From NCBI RefSeq assembly GCF_010728925.1, contig NZ_AP022608.1, forward strand, positions 1,612,001-1,676,000: a DNA stretch of 64,000 bases. Direction: 5' to 3'. Source of the stretch: Mycolicibacterium gadium. GTDB taxonomy: Bacteria > Actinomycetota > Actinomycetes > Mycobacteriales > Mycobacteriaceae. Each line of letters opens with the position of its first letter. The stretch's first letter is position 1. Position numbers and translations under genes: made by a program. The notes below the pieces were generated by a model that was not told the origin of the DNA, made no database searches, and was given only the letters and a program-made list of their open reading frames with translations. This document shows, piece after piece, positions 8,618-17,632 of this stretch.

Positions 8618-9981
8618 CAGGCATCTCCGATCGCGTAGAAGACGTTTTTGGTTTCAGTGAATGACAGTGGCGCATCGGGCCCGAGCTCACGGCCCAGACC
8701 CGACTGCTTGAATCCACCGAACGGGGTGTTGTACCGCACCGACGAATGCGAATTGACCGACAGGTTGCCGGCTTCCACCGCGCGCGACACCCGGACGGCA
8801 CGCGACAGATCGTCCGTCCAGATCGACCCGGACAGGCCGTAGGGAGTGTCGTTGGCCAGCGCAATGGCGTCGGCCTCGTCGTCGAACGGGAGCACCGCAA
8901 CGACCGGGCCGAAGATCTCCTCACGCACCGTGCGGTCGGAGCGCTCCGGGGTCAGCACGGTCGGCGGGAACCAGTAGCCCGGCCCCGACGGCGCGTCACC
9001 GCGGAAGGCGACCGGAGCGTCGCCAGGCACATACGACGCGACGCTCTGCCAATGCGACTTTGACACCAGCGGACCCATCTCAGTGTCCTTGGACGCCGGA
9101 TCACCGACCGCGACGCCCTTGACCGCGGGTTCGAGCAGCTCCATGAAGCGGTCGTAGACGTTGCGCTGCACCAGGATCCGGCTGCGCGCACAGCAGTCCT
9201 GCCCGGCATTGTCGAAAACCCCGTAGGGCGCGGTGGCTGCAGCCTTTTCCAGATCGCAGTCGTCGAACACGATGTTCGCGCTCTTGCCGCCCAGCTCGAG
9301 GGTCACCCTCTTGACCTGAGCCGCGGCGCCCGCCATCACGCGGGTGCCGACCTCGGTGGAACCGGTGAAGACGATCTTGCGTACGTCGGGATGGGTGACG
9401 AACCGCTCACCGACCACCGACCCCTTTCCCGGCAACACCTGGAACAGGTCGGGGGGCAGGCCCGCCTCGACGGCGAGTTCGCCTATCCGGATCGTGGTCA
9501 GCGGCGTCCATTCGGCGGGTTTGACCAGGACCGCGTTCCCAGCGGCAAGGGCCGGTGCGAAACCCCACACCGCGATGGGCATCGGGAAATTCCACGGCGT
9601 GATCACCCCGATGACGCCAAGCGGCTCGTTGAAGGTGATGTCCAGGCCGCCGGCCACCGGAATCTGTTTGCCCGACAATCGTTCCGGTGTGGCGGAGTAA
9701 AACTGCAGGACGTCGCGGACGTGGCCCGCCTCCCACGTCGCATTGCCGATCGGATGCCCGGAGTTGGCGACCTCCAGCGCGGCCAGTTCGTCGACGTGCG
9801 CGTCGACCGCGGCGGCGAACGACCGCAAGGCGGCGGCCCGGTCGCCGGGTGCCAGACGCGCCCAATCGCGTTGCGCAACCTTGGCGCGCGCCACTGCGTC
9901 GTCGACACCCGCGATGCTGGTCTGCTCGACCGTGCGCAGCAGTTCCTCCGTCGCGGGGTTGATCAGCTCACTAGCCGTCAC
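8617..9981 (-). CDS. aldC: Aldehyde dehydrogenase, AldC-like (Rv2858c orthologue by context)
   Basis: NAD(P)-dependent aldehyde dehydrogenase of 454 residues. Visible motifs are PWNFPMP (oxyanion Asn), GSTEVG, the catalytic Glu in LELGGKSANIV, and the catalytic Cys in GQDCCARSRI, followed by EEIFGPVV. I start at GTG 9981, which overlaps the upstream stop (GTGA) and has AAAGGTGA eight bases before it; a longer upstream reading frame exists but lies inside the preceding gene. In gamma-glutamylation routes this enzyme converts the gamma-glutamyl amino-aldehyde to the acid before glutamate is cleaved off. The cluster order is that of Rv2857c-Rv2860c. Confidence 0.9.
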   Translation of the reverse strand: MTASELINPATEELLRTVEQTSIAGVDDAVARAKVAQRDWARLAPGDRAAALRSFAAAVDAHVDELAALEVANSGHPIGNATWEAGHVRDVLQFYSATPERLSGKQIPVAGGLDITFNEPLGVIGVITPWNFPMPIAVWGFAPALAAGNAVLVKPAEWTPLTTIRIGELAVEAGLPPDLFQVLPGKGSVVGERFVTHPDVRKIVFTGSTEVGTRVMAGAAAQVKRVTLELGGKSANIVFDDCDLEKAAATAPYGVFDNAGQDCCARSRILVQRNVYDRFMELLEPAVKGVAVGDPASKDTEMGPLVSKSHWQSVASYVPGDAPVAFRGDAPSGPGYWFPPTVLTPERSDRTVREEIFGPVVAVLPFDDEADAIALANDTPYGLSGSIWTDDLSRAVRVSRAVEAGNLSVNSHSSVRYNTPFGGFKQSGLGRELGPDAPLSFTETKNVFYAIGDA

Positions 9982-10787
9982 GCGGTCACCTTTTCTCTCG
10001 AATACGCTGCGGCTGCCTCGACCAGTGCGGCGAACAAACGCAGATCGTCCAGCCGTTCCTCGGGGTGCCACTGCACCGCCAAAAGGAAGTGGTCACCGGG
10101 GATCTCGACGGCCTCGATGACGCCGTCGTCGTCCTGCGCGCTGACGATCAGACCTTCACCGAGGCGGTCGAGGGCCTGATGGTGGTAGCACTGTGCGTCC
10201 GACGACTCCCCGATCAGCGACGCCAGCCGGGTACCGGGAACGGTGCGCACCGACGACGTCGAGAACACCGCGTTGCCCTGCTGGTGGCGGGTGTGGCCGA
10301 GTACGTCAGGCAGATGCTGGTGCAGGGTGCCGCCGAGTGCGACGTTGACCACCTGTGCGCCGCGGCAGATACCGAGGACGGGCAGGCCGCGCCGGATAGC
10401 ACCGGTGAGGAGCTCGAATTCCCATGCGTCACGCCGGCGGTTGTCTTCGTTGGCCTCATCGGTGGCCGGGTGCCGATCCTGACCGTAGGTGCCAGGGTCG
10501 ACGTCCCGCCCGCCGGTGATGATCAGCCCATCGAGTCCGTCGAGCACGCTGTCGACGATCTCGTCGTCCACGTGCTGCGGCGGCAGCAGTACCGAAATGC
10601 CGCCCGCCAGCCCGACACCCTCGAAATAGATGGCGGGTAGGAAGCTGGCGCGCACGTCCCACACCCCCGTTTGCGCCTGCTGCAGATACGTGGTCAGTCC
10701 GACGACCGGGCGGACACTTTCCCCGCGAACAGACGTGAACTCCCCCTTTTCGGCCGCATTTTGGGGGTTTTCGCGTCTGCTCGTCAC
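9978..10787 (-). CDS. Class I glutamine amidotransferase-type gamma-glutamyl hydrolase (PuuD-like, Rv2859c-like)
   Basis: About 269 residues. The nucleophile Cys sits in LGICRGAQVVN, the catalytic His and Glu in VQWHPEE, and the family also shows GLIITGGRDVDP and GGTLHQHL. These mark the peptidase C26 gamma-glutamyl-GABA hydrolase group, which releases glutamate from a gamma-glutamylated amino acid. The start is uncertain: GTG 10787 lies five bases after the glnA4 stop, while TTG 10805 would overlap glnA4 and has a GGAAAGGA stretch before it. It overlaps aldC by four bases. Together with glnA4 it brackets the pathway: ligation of glutamate at the start, removal at the end. Confidence 0.87.
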   Translation of the reverse strand: MTSRRENPQNAAEKGEFTSVRGESVRPVVGLTTYLQQAQTGVWDVRASFLPAIYFEGVGLAGGISVLLPPQHVDDEIVDSVLDGLDGLIITGGRDVDPGTYGQDRHPATDEANEDNRRRDAWEFELLTGAIRRGLPVLGICRGAQVVNVALGGTLHQHLPDVLGHTRHQQGNAVFSTSSVRTVPGTRLASLIGESSDAQCYHHQALDRLGEGLIVSAQDDDGVIEAVEIPGDHFLLAVQWHPEERLDDLRLFAALVEAAAAYSREKVTA

Positions 10788-10791
10788 AGAA

Positions 10792-12171
10792 TCAAAGCCG
10801 CTCAAAGCCCCGCATCCTTTCCCAGTCCGTCACGGCGGCGTTGTACGCGGTGAGTTCGACGCGGGCGTTGTTGAGATAGTGCTCCACGACGTCCTCGCCA
10901 AACGCCGCACGGGCCACTTCGGACTTCTCGAACAGCGCCGCGGCCTCGGTCAGCGTGGTCGGAAGGCTTTCGGCGCCACTCGTATAGGCGTTGCCCTCGA
11001 ACGGTTCCGGCAGTTCCAGCTCATGCTCGATACCGTGTAGGCCGCCGGCGATCAGCGCCGATACCGCGAGGTACTGGTTGACGTCGCCGCCGGGCGCGCG
11101 GCACTCCACTCGCATGCCCGGACCGTGCCCCACCACGCGCAGCGCGCACGTTCGGTTGTCCATCCCCCACGCGATGGCCGTCGGTGCGAAGCTACCCTCG
11201 GCGAATCGCTTGTAGGAGTTGATGTTCGGTGCGTAGAACAGTGTCAGCTCACGCAGCGTCGCCAGCTGGCCGGCGATGAAGCTGCGGAACATCGTCGACA
11301 TTCCGTCCGATGCGCCGGGGTCGGCGAACACGGGAACCTTCGGCTCGCCGTCCTCGATGCCGCGCAACGAAATGTGGATGTGACAGCTGTTGCCTTCGCG
11401 CTCATCGAATTTCGCCATGAACGTCAGGCTCTTGCCGTGCTGATCGGCAATCTCCTTGGCACCGTTTTTGTAGATCGTGTGGTTGTCGCACGTCACCCTC
11501 GCGTGGTCGTAGCGGAAGGCGATCTCCTGCTGCCCGAGGTTGCATTCGCCCTTCACGCCCTCGCAGTACATTCCCGCGCCGGTCATGCCGAGCCTGATGT
11601 CGCGGAGCAGCGGCTCCATTCGGGTCGACGCGTGCATCGCGTAGTCGACGTTGTAGTCCGAGGCCGCCGTCATGTTCCGGTAGCCCTTCGTCCACGCGTC
11701 GCGGTAGGAATCCTCGAACACCATGAACTCGAGCTCGGTCCCCACGTAGGGCACCAGACCGAGCTCGGACAGCCGGTCGATCTGGCGGTTGAGGATGCTG
11801 CGTGGCGCCGGGGTCACCGGGTCACCGTCGGTGCGCTCCAGGTCTGCCATCACCAGCGCGGTGCCCGGCAGCCATGGCACGCGTCGCAGCGTCGAGAAGT
11901 CGGGCTTCATCACCATGTCGCCGTAGCCGGTCTGCCAACTCGACATCGCGTAGCCGTCGACGGTGTTCATGTCGACGTCGACGGCCAACAGGTAGTTGCA
12001 GCACTCCGCGCCATGCTCAGCGACGTCTTCGATGAACAATCGCGCCGACACCCGCTTGCCGGTGAGCCGCCCCTGCATATCGCAGAACGCCAGGATGACG
12101 GTGTCGACGTCCCCGTCGGCCACCAGCTTTTCGAGGTCGGCTTGCGACAACATGCCGGGGTTCTGGCTCAT
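10792..12171 (-). CDS. glnA4: Glutamine synthetase-like gamma-glutamylamine ligase GlnA4
   Basis: About 459 residues from the ATG giving MSQNPGML, a length close to M. tuberculosis GlnA4; an upstream ATG at 12225 adds 18 unlikely residues. It carries glutamine synthetase hallmarks: GTELEFMVFE, EGVKGECNLGQQEI, the ATP-region KNGAKEIADQHGKSLTFMAKF, NSCHIHISL, and NRTCALRVVG. Metal ligands Glu/His are therefore intact. This subgroup is not the housekeeping GlnA1: in Streptomyces coelicolor GlnA3 glutamylates polyamines and GlnA4 glutamylates ethanolamine. The divergent ethanolamine-type permease makes ethanolamine the favoured substrate here, but specificity is inference. First gene of a five-gene minus-strand operon. 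Confidence 0.88.
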   Translation of the reverse strand: MSQNPGMLSQADLEKLVADGDVDTVILAFCDMQGRLTGKRVSARLFIEDVAEHGAECCNYLLAVDVDMNTVDGYAMSSWQTGYGDMVMKPDFSTLRRVPWLPGTALVMADLERTDGDPVTPAPRSILNRQIDRLSELGLVPYVGTELEFMVFEDSYRDAWTKGYRNMTAASDYNVDYAMHASTRMEPLLRDIRLGMTGAGMYCEGVKGECNLGQQEIAFRYDHARVTCDNHTIYKNGAKEIADQHGKSLTFMAKFDEREGNSCHIHISLRGIEDGEPKVPVFADPGASDGMSTMFRSFIAGQLATLRELTLFYAPNINSYKRFAEGSFAPTAIAWGMDNRTCALRVVGHGPGMRVECRAPGGDVNQYLAVSALIAGGLHGIEHELELPEPFEGNAYTSGAESLPTTLTEAAALFEKSEVARAAFGEDVVEHYLNNARVELTAYNAAVTDWERMRGFERL

Positions 12172-12276
12172 GCAGCCCTGCCCTTCATCGTCGGAGATAC
12201 GGAAGTTTGACTTGCTGTCAACCATTGAAGTTTGCCCGGCCTGGTTGTCACCCTGCGCTTTACATGATTGTCACTC

Positions 12277-12302
12277 CCAAAGGTAGGACAACCGACCTTT
12301 GG
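12277..12302. promoter_or_regulatory. Inverted repeat in the glnA4/permease divergent promoter region
   Basis: A perfect eight-base inverted repeat CCAAAGGT-N10-ACCTTTGG lies in the 180-base gap between the divergent glnA4 and permease starts, 50 bases before the permease ATG. TTGTCAC is also repeated at 12245-12251 and 12268-12274. A binding site for the GntR protein encoded at the end of the operon is the simplest reading. A transcript hairpin is the alternative. Confidence 0.5.
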
Positions 12303-12351
12303 CGAGTTTATTCTCCCTATGCCGCATATCCGCAACAAAGGAGCGAAAGCC

Positions 12352-13896
12352 ATGGCCAACGAAAAGGCCCGCGAAAACATGAAGGGCTCGGGCGGCGTCA
12401 CGTACAGCCAGGCCGGCGAGGGCTATTTCGAGAAGCGACAGCTGAAGCGGACAGCGGGCTTCTGGGGCCTTTGGGGCATTGGTGTCGCCGCCGTCATTTC
12501 GGGCGACTTCTCAGGCTGGAACTTCGGCATCGGCGAGGCCGGGTGGGGCGGTCTGGCGATCGCATCGGTCGTGATCATCGTCATGTACTTCGGGATGCTG
12601 TTCTCGATCGGCGAGATGTCGGCGGCCATGCCGCACACCGGCGGCGCGTACTCGTTTGCGCGTGCCGCAATGGGGCCGTGGGGCGGCTTCGTCACCGGTT
12701 TCGCCGAAACCATCGAGTACGTCTTCACCACCGCGGTGATCGTCTACTTCTCGGCCAGCTACGCCGACGCCGTGACCAGCGAACTGTTCGGACTGTCGAT
12801 GCCGAGCTGGGTGTGGTGGATCATCCTCTACGCCGTGTTCGTCGGCCTGAACGCGGTGGGCGCGGAAGTGTCGTTCAAGTTCGCGATCACCGTGGCCGTC
12901 ATCTCGATCGGCATCCTGATGCTGTTCGCAGTGATGGCCGTCGTCAATGGCGCCGTCGACTTCTCCCGGCTCTTCGACATCGCGGCCGACCCGAACGCGG
13001 CGGGCTCGAGCACGTTCCTGCCGTTCGGCGTCCTCGGCATCCTCTACGCACTGCCGTTCGCGATCTGGTTCTTCCTCGGCATCGAGGAGCTGCCGCTGGC
13101 CGCCGAGGAGTCGCACAACCCGAGCAAGGACATTCCCAGGGCCGGCATCTGGGGCCTGATCACGCTGATCGCCACCGGCTCGATCGTGTTCTTCCTCAAC
13201 CCCGCGGTGACCGGCGCCGAGGCGCTCGGCGCGTCGGACGAACCCCTGCTCGACGGCTTCCGCGCTTTCCTGCCCGCCGGCTGGGCGGCCGCGCTGTCGG
13301 GCTTCGCCCTGATCGGCCTGCTGGCCAGCCTGCAGGGCATCATGTACGCCTACGCCCGCAACATGTACTCGCTGAGCCGGGCCGGCTACTATCCGAAACC
13401 CCTGTCACTCACCGGGTCTCGGCAGACACCCTATGTCGCGCTGATCACCGGCGCCGTCATCGGCTTCGTCGCCCTGCTGATCGTCAACTTCAACGAGGGC
13501 GCCGGTGACGTCGTGCTCTACATCGCGGTGTGGGGTGCAGTGCTGGCCTACGGCCTGCAGATGATCTCGTTCGTGCTCCTGCGGCGCAAGTTCCCGAACG
13601 CGCGCCGCCCGTGGGTCAGCCCGACCGGCAACGCGGGCGCGATCGTGGCCCTGTTCATCGCGGGGCTCGCCTTCGTCGGGGTGCTGTTGAACCCGGACTA
13701 TCAGATCGCGATCATCGCAATCATCGTCTTCTACGTGATCGGCCTGCTGGTGTTCGGGTTCTACGGTCGTCATCGCCTCGTCCTCTCCCCTGAGGAGGAG
13801 TACGCGGTGACAGGAGGCCTGCACGGCTTCGACCCGGAGGCCGAAGGGCTCGGCGGCACCATCGAGGACGAGATCCTGAAGGGCCATACCGACTGA
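12352..13896 (+). CDS. APC-superfamily permease, ethanolamine-permease type
   Basis: 514-residue membrane transporter with about 12 hydrophobic helices. The N-terminal region GYFEKRQLKRTAGFWGLWGIGVAAVISGDF and the following SGWNFGIGEAGWGG closely resemble ethanolamine permeases (Eat) of the APC superfamily; GEMSAAMPHTGGAYSFARAAMGP is the usual APC core. The start ATG 12352 has an AAAGGAG ribosome binding site eight bases upstream and gives a normal cytoplasmic N-terminus; an in-frame ATG at 12268 would add 28 residues overlapping the operator region. It is divergent from glnA4. M. tuberculosis has the glnA4 operon without this gene, so the permease is what points to the substrate. Confidence 0.88.
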   Translation: MANEKARENMKGSGGVTYSQAGEGYFEKRQLKRTAGFWGLWGIGVAAVISGDFSGWNFGIGEAGWGGLAIASVVIIVMYFGMLFSIGEMSAAMPHTGGAYSFARAAMGPWGGFVTGFAETIEYVFTTAVIVYFSASYADAVTSELFGLSMPSWVWWIILYAVFVGLNAVGAEVSFKFAITVAVISIGILMLFAVMAVVNGAVDFSRLFDIAADPNAAGSSTFLPFGVLGILYALPFAIWFFLGIEELPLAAEESHNPSKDIPRAGIWGLITLIATGSIVFFLNPAVTGAEALGASDEPLLDGFRAFLPAGWAAALSGFALIGLLASLQGIMYAYARNMYSLSRAGYYPKPLSLTGSRQTPYVALITGAVIGFVALLIVNFNEGAGDVVLYIAVWGAVLAYGLQMISFVLLRRKFPNARRPWVSPTGNAGAIVALFIAGLAFVGVLLNPDYQIAIIAIIVFYVIGLLVFGFYGRHRLVLSPEEEYAVTGGLHGFDPEAEGLGGTIEDEILKGHTD

Positions 13897-13910
13897 CCAC
13901 GTGTGTCGAC

Positions 13911-13939
13911 TCGAGGGATCCTTGTGAGGATCGTCTCGA
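13911..13939 (+). terminator. Probable hairpin terminator after the permease gene
   Basis: Nested arms TCGAG...CTCGA and GATCCT-TGTG-AGGATC with small internal bulges form a stem starting 15 bases after the permease stop. There is no U-tract, which is common in mycobacteria. It separates the permease from the osmolyte operon. Confidence 0.45.
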
Positions 13940-14064
13940 TCGGCATCGCGGCCACCGAGTTTGACCCTGCCCATCCTGGGTAATTAACGTCCGCGCCGGT
14001 CGCCGACGCACGGCCGCAGTCAGCCCGATTGAGGAAGCGCCGATACAGAAGTAGGGTCGAACAG

Positions 14065-15867
14065 GTGTGTGGAGCCACCGGCGAGGTCCGCCTCGACGGA
14101 CGTACCCCCGATAGCAGCGCCGTCGCCGCCATGGCCGAGGCCATGACGCCGAGAGGACCCGATGGGGCAGGCGTGTGGTCGCAAGGCAGGGTCGCGCTCG
14201 GTCATCGTCGCCTGAAAATCATCGATCTGTCCGAAGCCGGCGCGCAGCCGATGGTCGACTCCGAGCTCGGGCTGGCCATTGCGTGGAACGGCTGCATCTA
14301 CAACTACAAGCAGTTGCGCCGCGAGCTGAGCGAGCAGCACGGATACCGCTTCTTCTCGCACAGCGACACCGAGGTGTTGCTCAAGGCCTACCACCACTGG
14401 GGCGACCGTTTCGTGGACCGCCTCTACGGCATGTTCGCGTTCGCGATCGTCGAACGCGACACCGGACGGGTGCTGCTCGGCCGCGACCGGCTGGGCATCA
14501 AGCCGCTGTATCTCACCGAGGACGCATCGCGGATCCGGTTCGCGTCGTCACTGCCCGCACTGCTCGCCGGCGGCGGCGTCGACACCCGCATCGATCCGGT
14601 GGCGCTGCATCACTACCTGTCGTTCCACTCCGTCGTCCCGCCGCCGAAGACCATCCTGCGCGGCGTGAGCAAGGTGCCGCCCGCGACCCTGGTCGCGATC
14701 GAGCCCGATGGCCGGCGCACGGACACCACGTACTGGGAACCCGACTTCACCCCGCACGCCGATCGCGCCGACTGGTCCGAACGTGACTGGGAGGACGCGG
14801 TTCTGGAGTCGCTGCGCGTCGCGGTCGACCGCCGGCTGGTCGCCGATGTGCCCGTCGGCTGCCTGCTCTCCGGCGGGGTCGATTCCAGCCTGATCGTGGG
14901 ACTGCTCGCCGAGGCGGGCCAGCATGGTCTGGCGACCTTCTCCATCGGTTTCGAGTCGGTGGGCGGCGTGGCTGGCGACGAGTTCACGTATTCCGACATC
15001 ATCGCCGAGCGATTCGGCACCGACCACCATCAGATCCGCATCGGTACCGACCGGATGCTGCCTGCGCTCGACGGCGCGATCGGCGCCATGAGTGAGCCGA
15101 TGGTCAGCCACGACTGCGTCGCGTTCTATCTGCTCAGCCAAGAAGTGGCCAAGTACGTCAAGGTGGTCCAGTCCGGGCAGGGCGCCGACGAGGTGTTCGC
15201 CGGCTACCACTGGTATCCGCCGATGGCCGACGCCGCCTCGCTGGACAGCGCGGTGGCCAGCTATCGCGGCGCGTTCTTCGACCGCGACCCCGCCGGCGTC
15301 GCCGCACTCGTCTCGTCGGACTATCTCGTGGAAAGCGACCCCAGCGGGGAGTTCGTCACCCAGCACTTCGCGCACCGTGGCGCGGCCACCGGCATCGACC
15401 GCGCCCTCCGGCTCGACACCACGGTGATGCTGGTGGACGACCCGGTCAAGCGCGTCGACAACATGACGATGGCCTGGGGCCTGGAGGGCCGGGTGCCATT
15501 CCTCGATCACGAGCTCGTCGAGTTGGCCGCCACGTGCCCACCCGCGCTGAAGATCGCCCACGACGGCAAGGGCGTGCTCAAACAGGCTGCCCGACGGGTG
15601 ATCCCCGCCGAAGTCATCGACCGGCCCAAGGGTTACTTCCCGGTGCCGGCGCTGACCCACCTGGAGGGTCCGTACCTCGAGCTGGTGCGCGATGCGCTCT
15701 ACGCTCCGGTCGCCAAGGAGCGCGGGCTGTTCCGTCCCGACGCGGTAGACCACCTGCTGGCCGACCCGAACGGTCGCCTGACCCCGCTGCGCGGCAACGA
15801 ACTCTGGCAGCTTGGATTGCTGGAACTGTGGCTGCAGCGCCACGGGATCAACGGGACGGCGGCGTGA
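14065..15867 (+). CDS. asnO: N-acetylglutaminylglutamine amidotransferase (AsnB/AsnO-like)
   Basis: 600-residue asparagine-synthase-like enzyme proposed to amidate N-acetylglutaminylglutamine to the osmoprotectant NAGGN. The start is GTG 14065 because it makes residue 2 the N-terminal nucleophile Cys (VCGATGEVRLDG). The glutaminase domain shows RGPDGAGVW, HRRLKIIDLS, AWNGCIYNY and GRDRLGIKPLY. The synthetase domain has the ATP-pyrophosphatase loop LLSGGVDSS and the subgroup-typical SHDCVAFYLLSQEVAKYVKVVQSGQGADEVFAGY region. This C-terminal half, more than general AsnB, identifies the NAGGN type. The stop overlaps the next gene by four bases. Confidence 0.88.
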   Translation: MCGATGEVRLDGRTPDSSAVAAMAEAMTPRGPDGAGVWSQGRVALGHRRLKIIDLSEAGAQPMVDSELGLAIAWNGCIYNYKQLRRELSEQHGYRFFSHSDTEVLLKAYHHWGDRFVDRLYGMFAFAIVERDTGRVLLGRDRLGIKPLYLTEDASRIRFASSLPALLAGGGVDTRIDPVALHHYLSFHSVVPPPKTILRGVSKVPPATLVAIEPDGRRTDTTYWEPDFTPHADRADWSERDWEDAVLESLRVAVDRRLVADVPVGCLLSGGVDSSLIVGLLAEAGQHGLATFSIGFESVGGVAGDEFTYSDIIAERFGTDHHQIRIGTDRMLPALDGAIGAMSEPMVSHDCVAFYLLSQEVAKYVKVVQSGQGADEVFAGYHWYPPMADAASLDSAVASYRGAFFDRDPAGVAALVSSDYLVESDPSGEFVTQHFAHRGAATGIDRALRLDTTVMLVDDPVKRVDNMTMAWGLEGRVPFLDHELVELAATCPPALKIAHDGKGVLKQAARRVIPAEVIDRPKGYFPVPALTHLEGPYLELVRDALYAPVAKERGLFRPDAVDHLLADPNGRLTPLRGNELWQLGLLELWLQRHGINGTAA

Positions 15868-17630
15868 CCGCCTTGAACCCCGAAAGCACCGAAGCGATCA
15901 CGCTCGGCCTGCACGACGCGTCGCCCCAGCACTTGGTCGACGCGATGGCCGACGACGTGGCCGTCGAAATGGGCTGGGGCCGGCTGATATTCGGGCAGAC
16001 GTTCGCGGACCCGGCGAAGCTCGCCGAGGTGTTGCGGCAAGAGGGGCATGGTCGTCGCGACATCTGTATGTACGCCCGCGAGCCACACGTGCTCGTCGCC
16101 ATGGCTCCCGCCGAGTTGTTCATCGACCCGAGTCACACCTATCGGCTGCGGTTCTCCGACGACGACGCGCAGCGCACGGCGCCCACCGGGTTCACCGTCC
16201 GATCGCTGGAGCGTCCCGAGGAGGCCGAGGACATCAACCGGGTCTACGTGCGCTGCGGAATGGTTCCCGCACCCGTCGAGGTGCTGTGGGACAACAGCGA
16301 AGGCCGCGATGCGCTCGACTACCTGGTGGCGGTCCGCGACGACGACGGATCGTTGGTCGGCACCGTCACCGGGGTCGACCACAAGCGGCTGTTCGACGAC
16401 CCCGAGAACGGTTCGAGCCTGTGGACGCTGGCCGTCGATCCGACCACCAGCCTGCCGGGTGTCGGCGCGGCACTCACCCGCGCGCTGGCCGCGCTGTACC
16501 GCGACCGTGGCCGGGCCTACATGGACCTGTCGGTGGCGCACGACAACGAGGCCGCCATCGGCCTGTACGAGAAGCTGGGGTTCGAGCGCGTTCCGGTCAT
16601 GGCCGTCAAACGGAAGAACGCGATCAACGAGCCGCTGTTCACCCATCCCCCGGAGACCGTCGACGATCTGAACCCGTATGCGCGGATCATCGCCGACGAG
16701 GCGATGCGCCGCGGGATCTGGGTCGAGGTCCTCGACGCGGGAGCCGGCGAGATGCGCCTGTCCCATGGCGGTCGCAGTGTCATCACGCGGGAGTCGTTGT
16801 CGGAGTACACCTCCGCGGTGGCGATGGCACGCTGCGACGACAAGAGGCTGACCCGACGTCTGGTGTCCGAGGCCGGGATCCAGGTGCCCAAGGGACGTCT
16901 GGCCACATTCGACGAACACGACCACGCCTTCCTCGAAGAGGTCGGCGACGTCGTCGTCAAACCGACCCGCGGGGAGCAGGGCAAGGGCATCACCGTCGGG
17001 GTCAACGACACCGACGAGTTGGACGCGGCCCTGGCACGGGCGCGGCAAGAGCACCCGAACGTGCTGATCGAGCAGCGCGCACCCGGCGACGATCTGCGGT
17101 TGGTGGTGATCGACGGCAAGGTGGTGGCCGCTGCACTACGCAAGCCCGCCGAAATCGTCGGCACCGGCCACCACACGATTCGCGAACTCATCGAGGCGCA
17201 GAGCCGACGCCGCGCCGCCGCCACCGGCGGCGAATCGCGCATTCCGATGGACGACGTCACCGAGGCCACGGTCGCCGAGGCGGGCTTCTCGTTCGACGAC
17301 GTGCTGCCCGAAGGCCGCACCCTGCGCGTACGTCGAACGGCGAACCTGCATCAGGGCGGCACGATCCACGATGTGACGGGGAAGGTGAACCCGCATCTGA
17401 GCGAGGTCGCCGTGAAGGCCGCCGACGCGATCGGCATTCCGGTGACCGGCATCGACCTGTTGGTTCCCGACGTCACCGCGCCCGACTATGTGTTCATCGA
17501 AGCCAACGAGCGTCCCGGGCTGGCCAACCACGAGCCCCAGCCCACCGCAAAGGCTTTCGTCGACTTCCTCTTCCCGGGCAGTCCGGCGTTGCCGCAGGCC
17601 TGGACGCCCGACGAGGTGCCCACCAGCTAG
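15864..17630 (+). CDS. ngg: N-acetylglutaminylglutamine synthetase (GNAT plus ATP-grasp)
   Basis: 588-residue two-domain enzyme. The N-terminal half (about 100-260) is a GNAT acetyltransferase with TLAVDPTTSLPGVGAAL as acetyl-CoA loop and NEAAIGLYEKLGF. The C-terminal half (about 300-570) is ATP-grasp, with VVVKPTRGEQGKGITVG, LIEQRAPGDDLRLVVIDGKVVAAALRKPA and the metal-binding FIEANERPGL. It is thought to make the acetylated dipeptide that the upstream amidotransferase converts to NAGGN. The GTG start overlaps the upstream stop (GTGA). In other bacteria a third gene, an M42-type peptidase, often follows; here the next gene is on the opposite strand, so the set is a pair. Osmotic induction is expected but not visible. 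Confidence 0.88.
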   Translation: MTALNPESTEAITLGLHDASPQHLVDAMADDVAVEMGWGRLIFGQTFADPAKLAEVLRQEGHGRRDICMYAREPHVLVAMAPAELFIDPSHTYRLRFSDDDAQRTAPTGFTVRSLERPEEAEDINRVYVRCGMVPAPVEVLWDNSEGRDALDYLVAVRDDDGSLVGTVTGVDHKRLFDDPENGSSLWTLAVDPTTSLPGVGAALTRALAALYRDRGRAYMDLSVAHDNEAAIGLYEKLGFERVPVMAVKRKNAINEPLFTHPPETVDDLNPYARIIADEAMRRGIWVEVLDAGAGEMRLSHGGRSVITRESLSEYTSAVAMARCDDKRLTRRLVSEAGIQVPKGRLATFDEHDHAFLEEVGDVVVKPTRGEQGKGITVGVNDTDELDAALARARQEHPNVLIEQRAPGDDLRLVVIDGKVVAAALRKPAEIVGTGHHTIRELIEAQSRRRAAATGGESRIPMDDVTEATVAEAGFSFDDVLPEGRTLRVRRTANLHQGGTIHDVTGKVNPHLSEVAVKAADAIGIPVTGIDLLVPDVTAPDYVFIEANERPGLANHEPQPTAKAFVDFLFPGSPALPQAWTPDEVPTS

Positions 17631-17632
17631 AC

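Noticed and set aside
12207..13508. 433-codon plus-strand frame overlapping the permease
   Set aside because: Arg/Gly/His-rich shadow of the permease gene with no ribosome site; the permease frame has membrane helices and family motifs.
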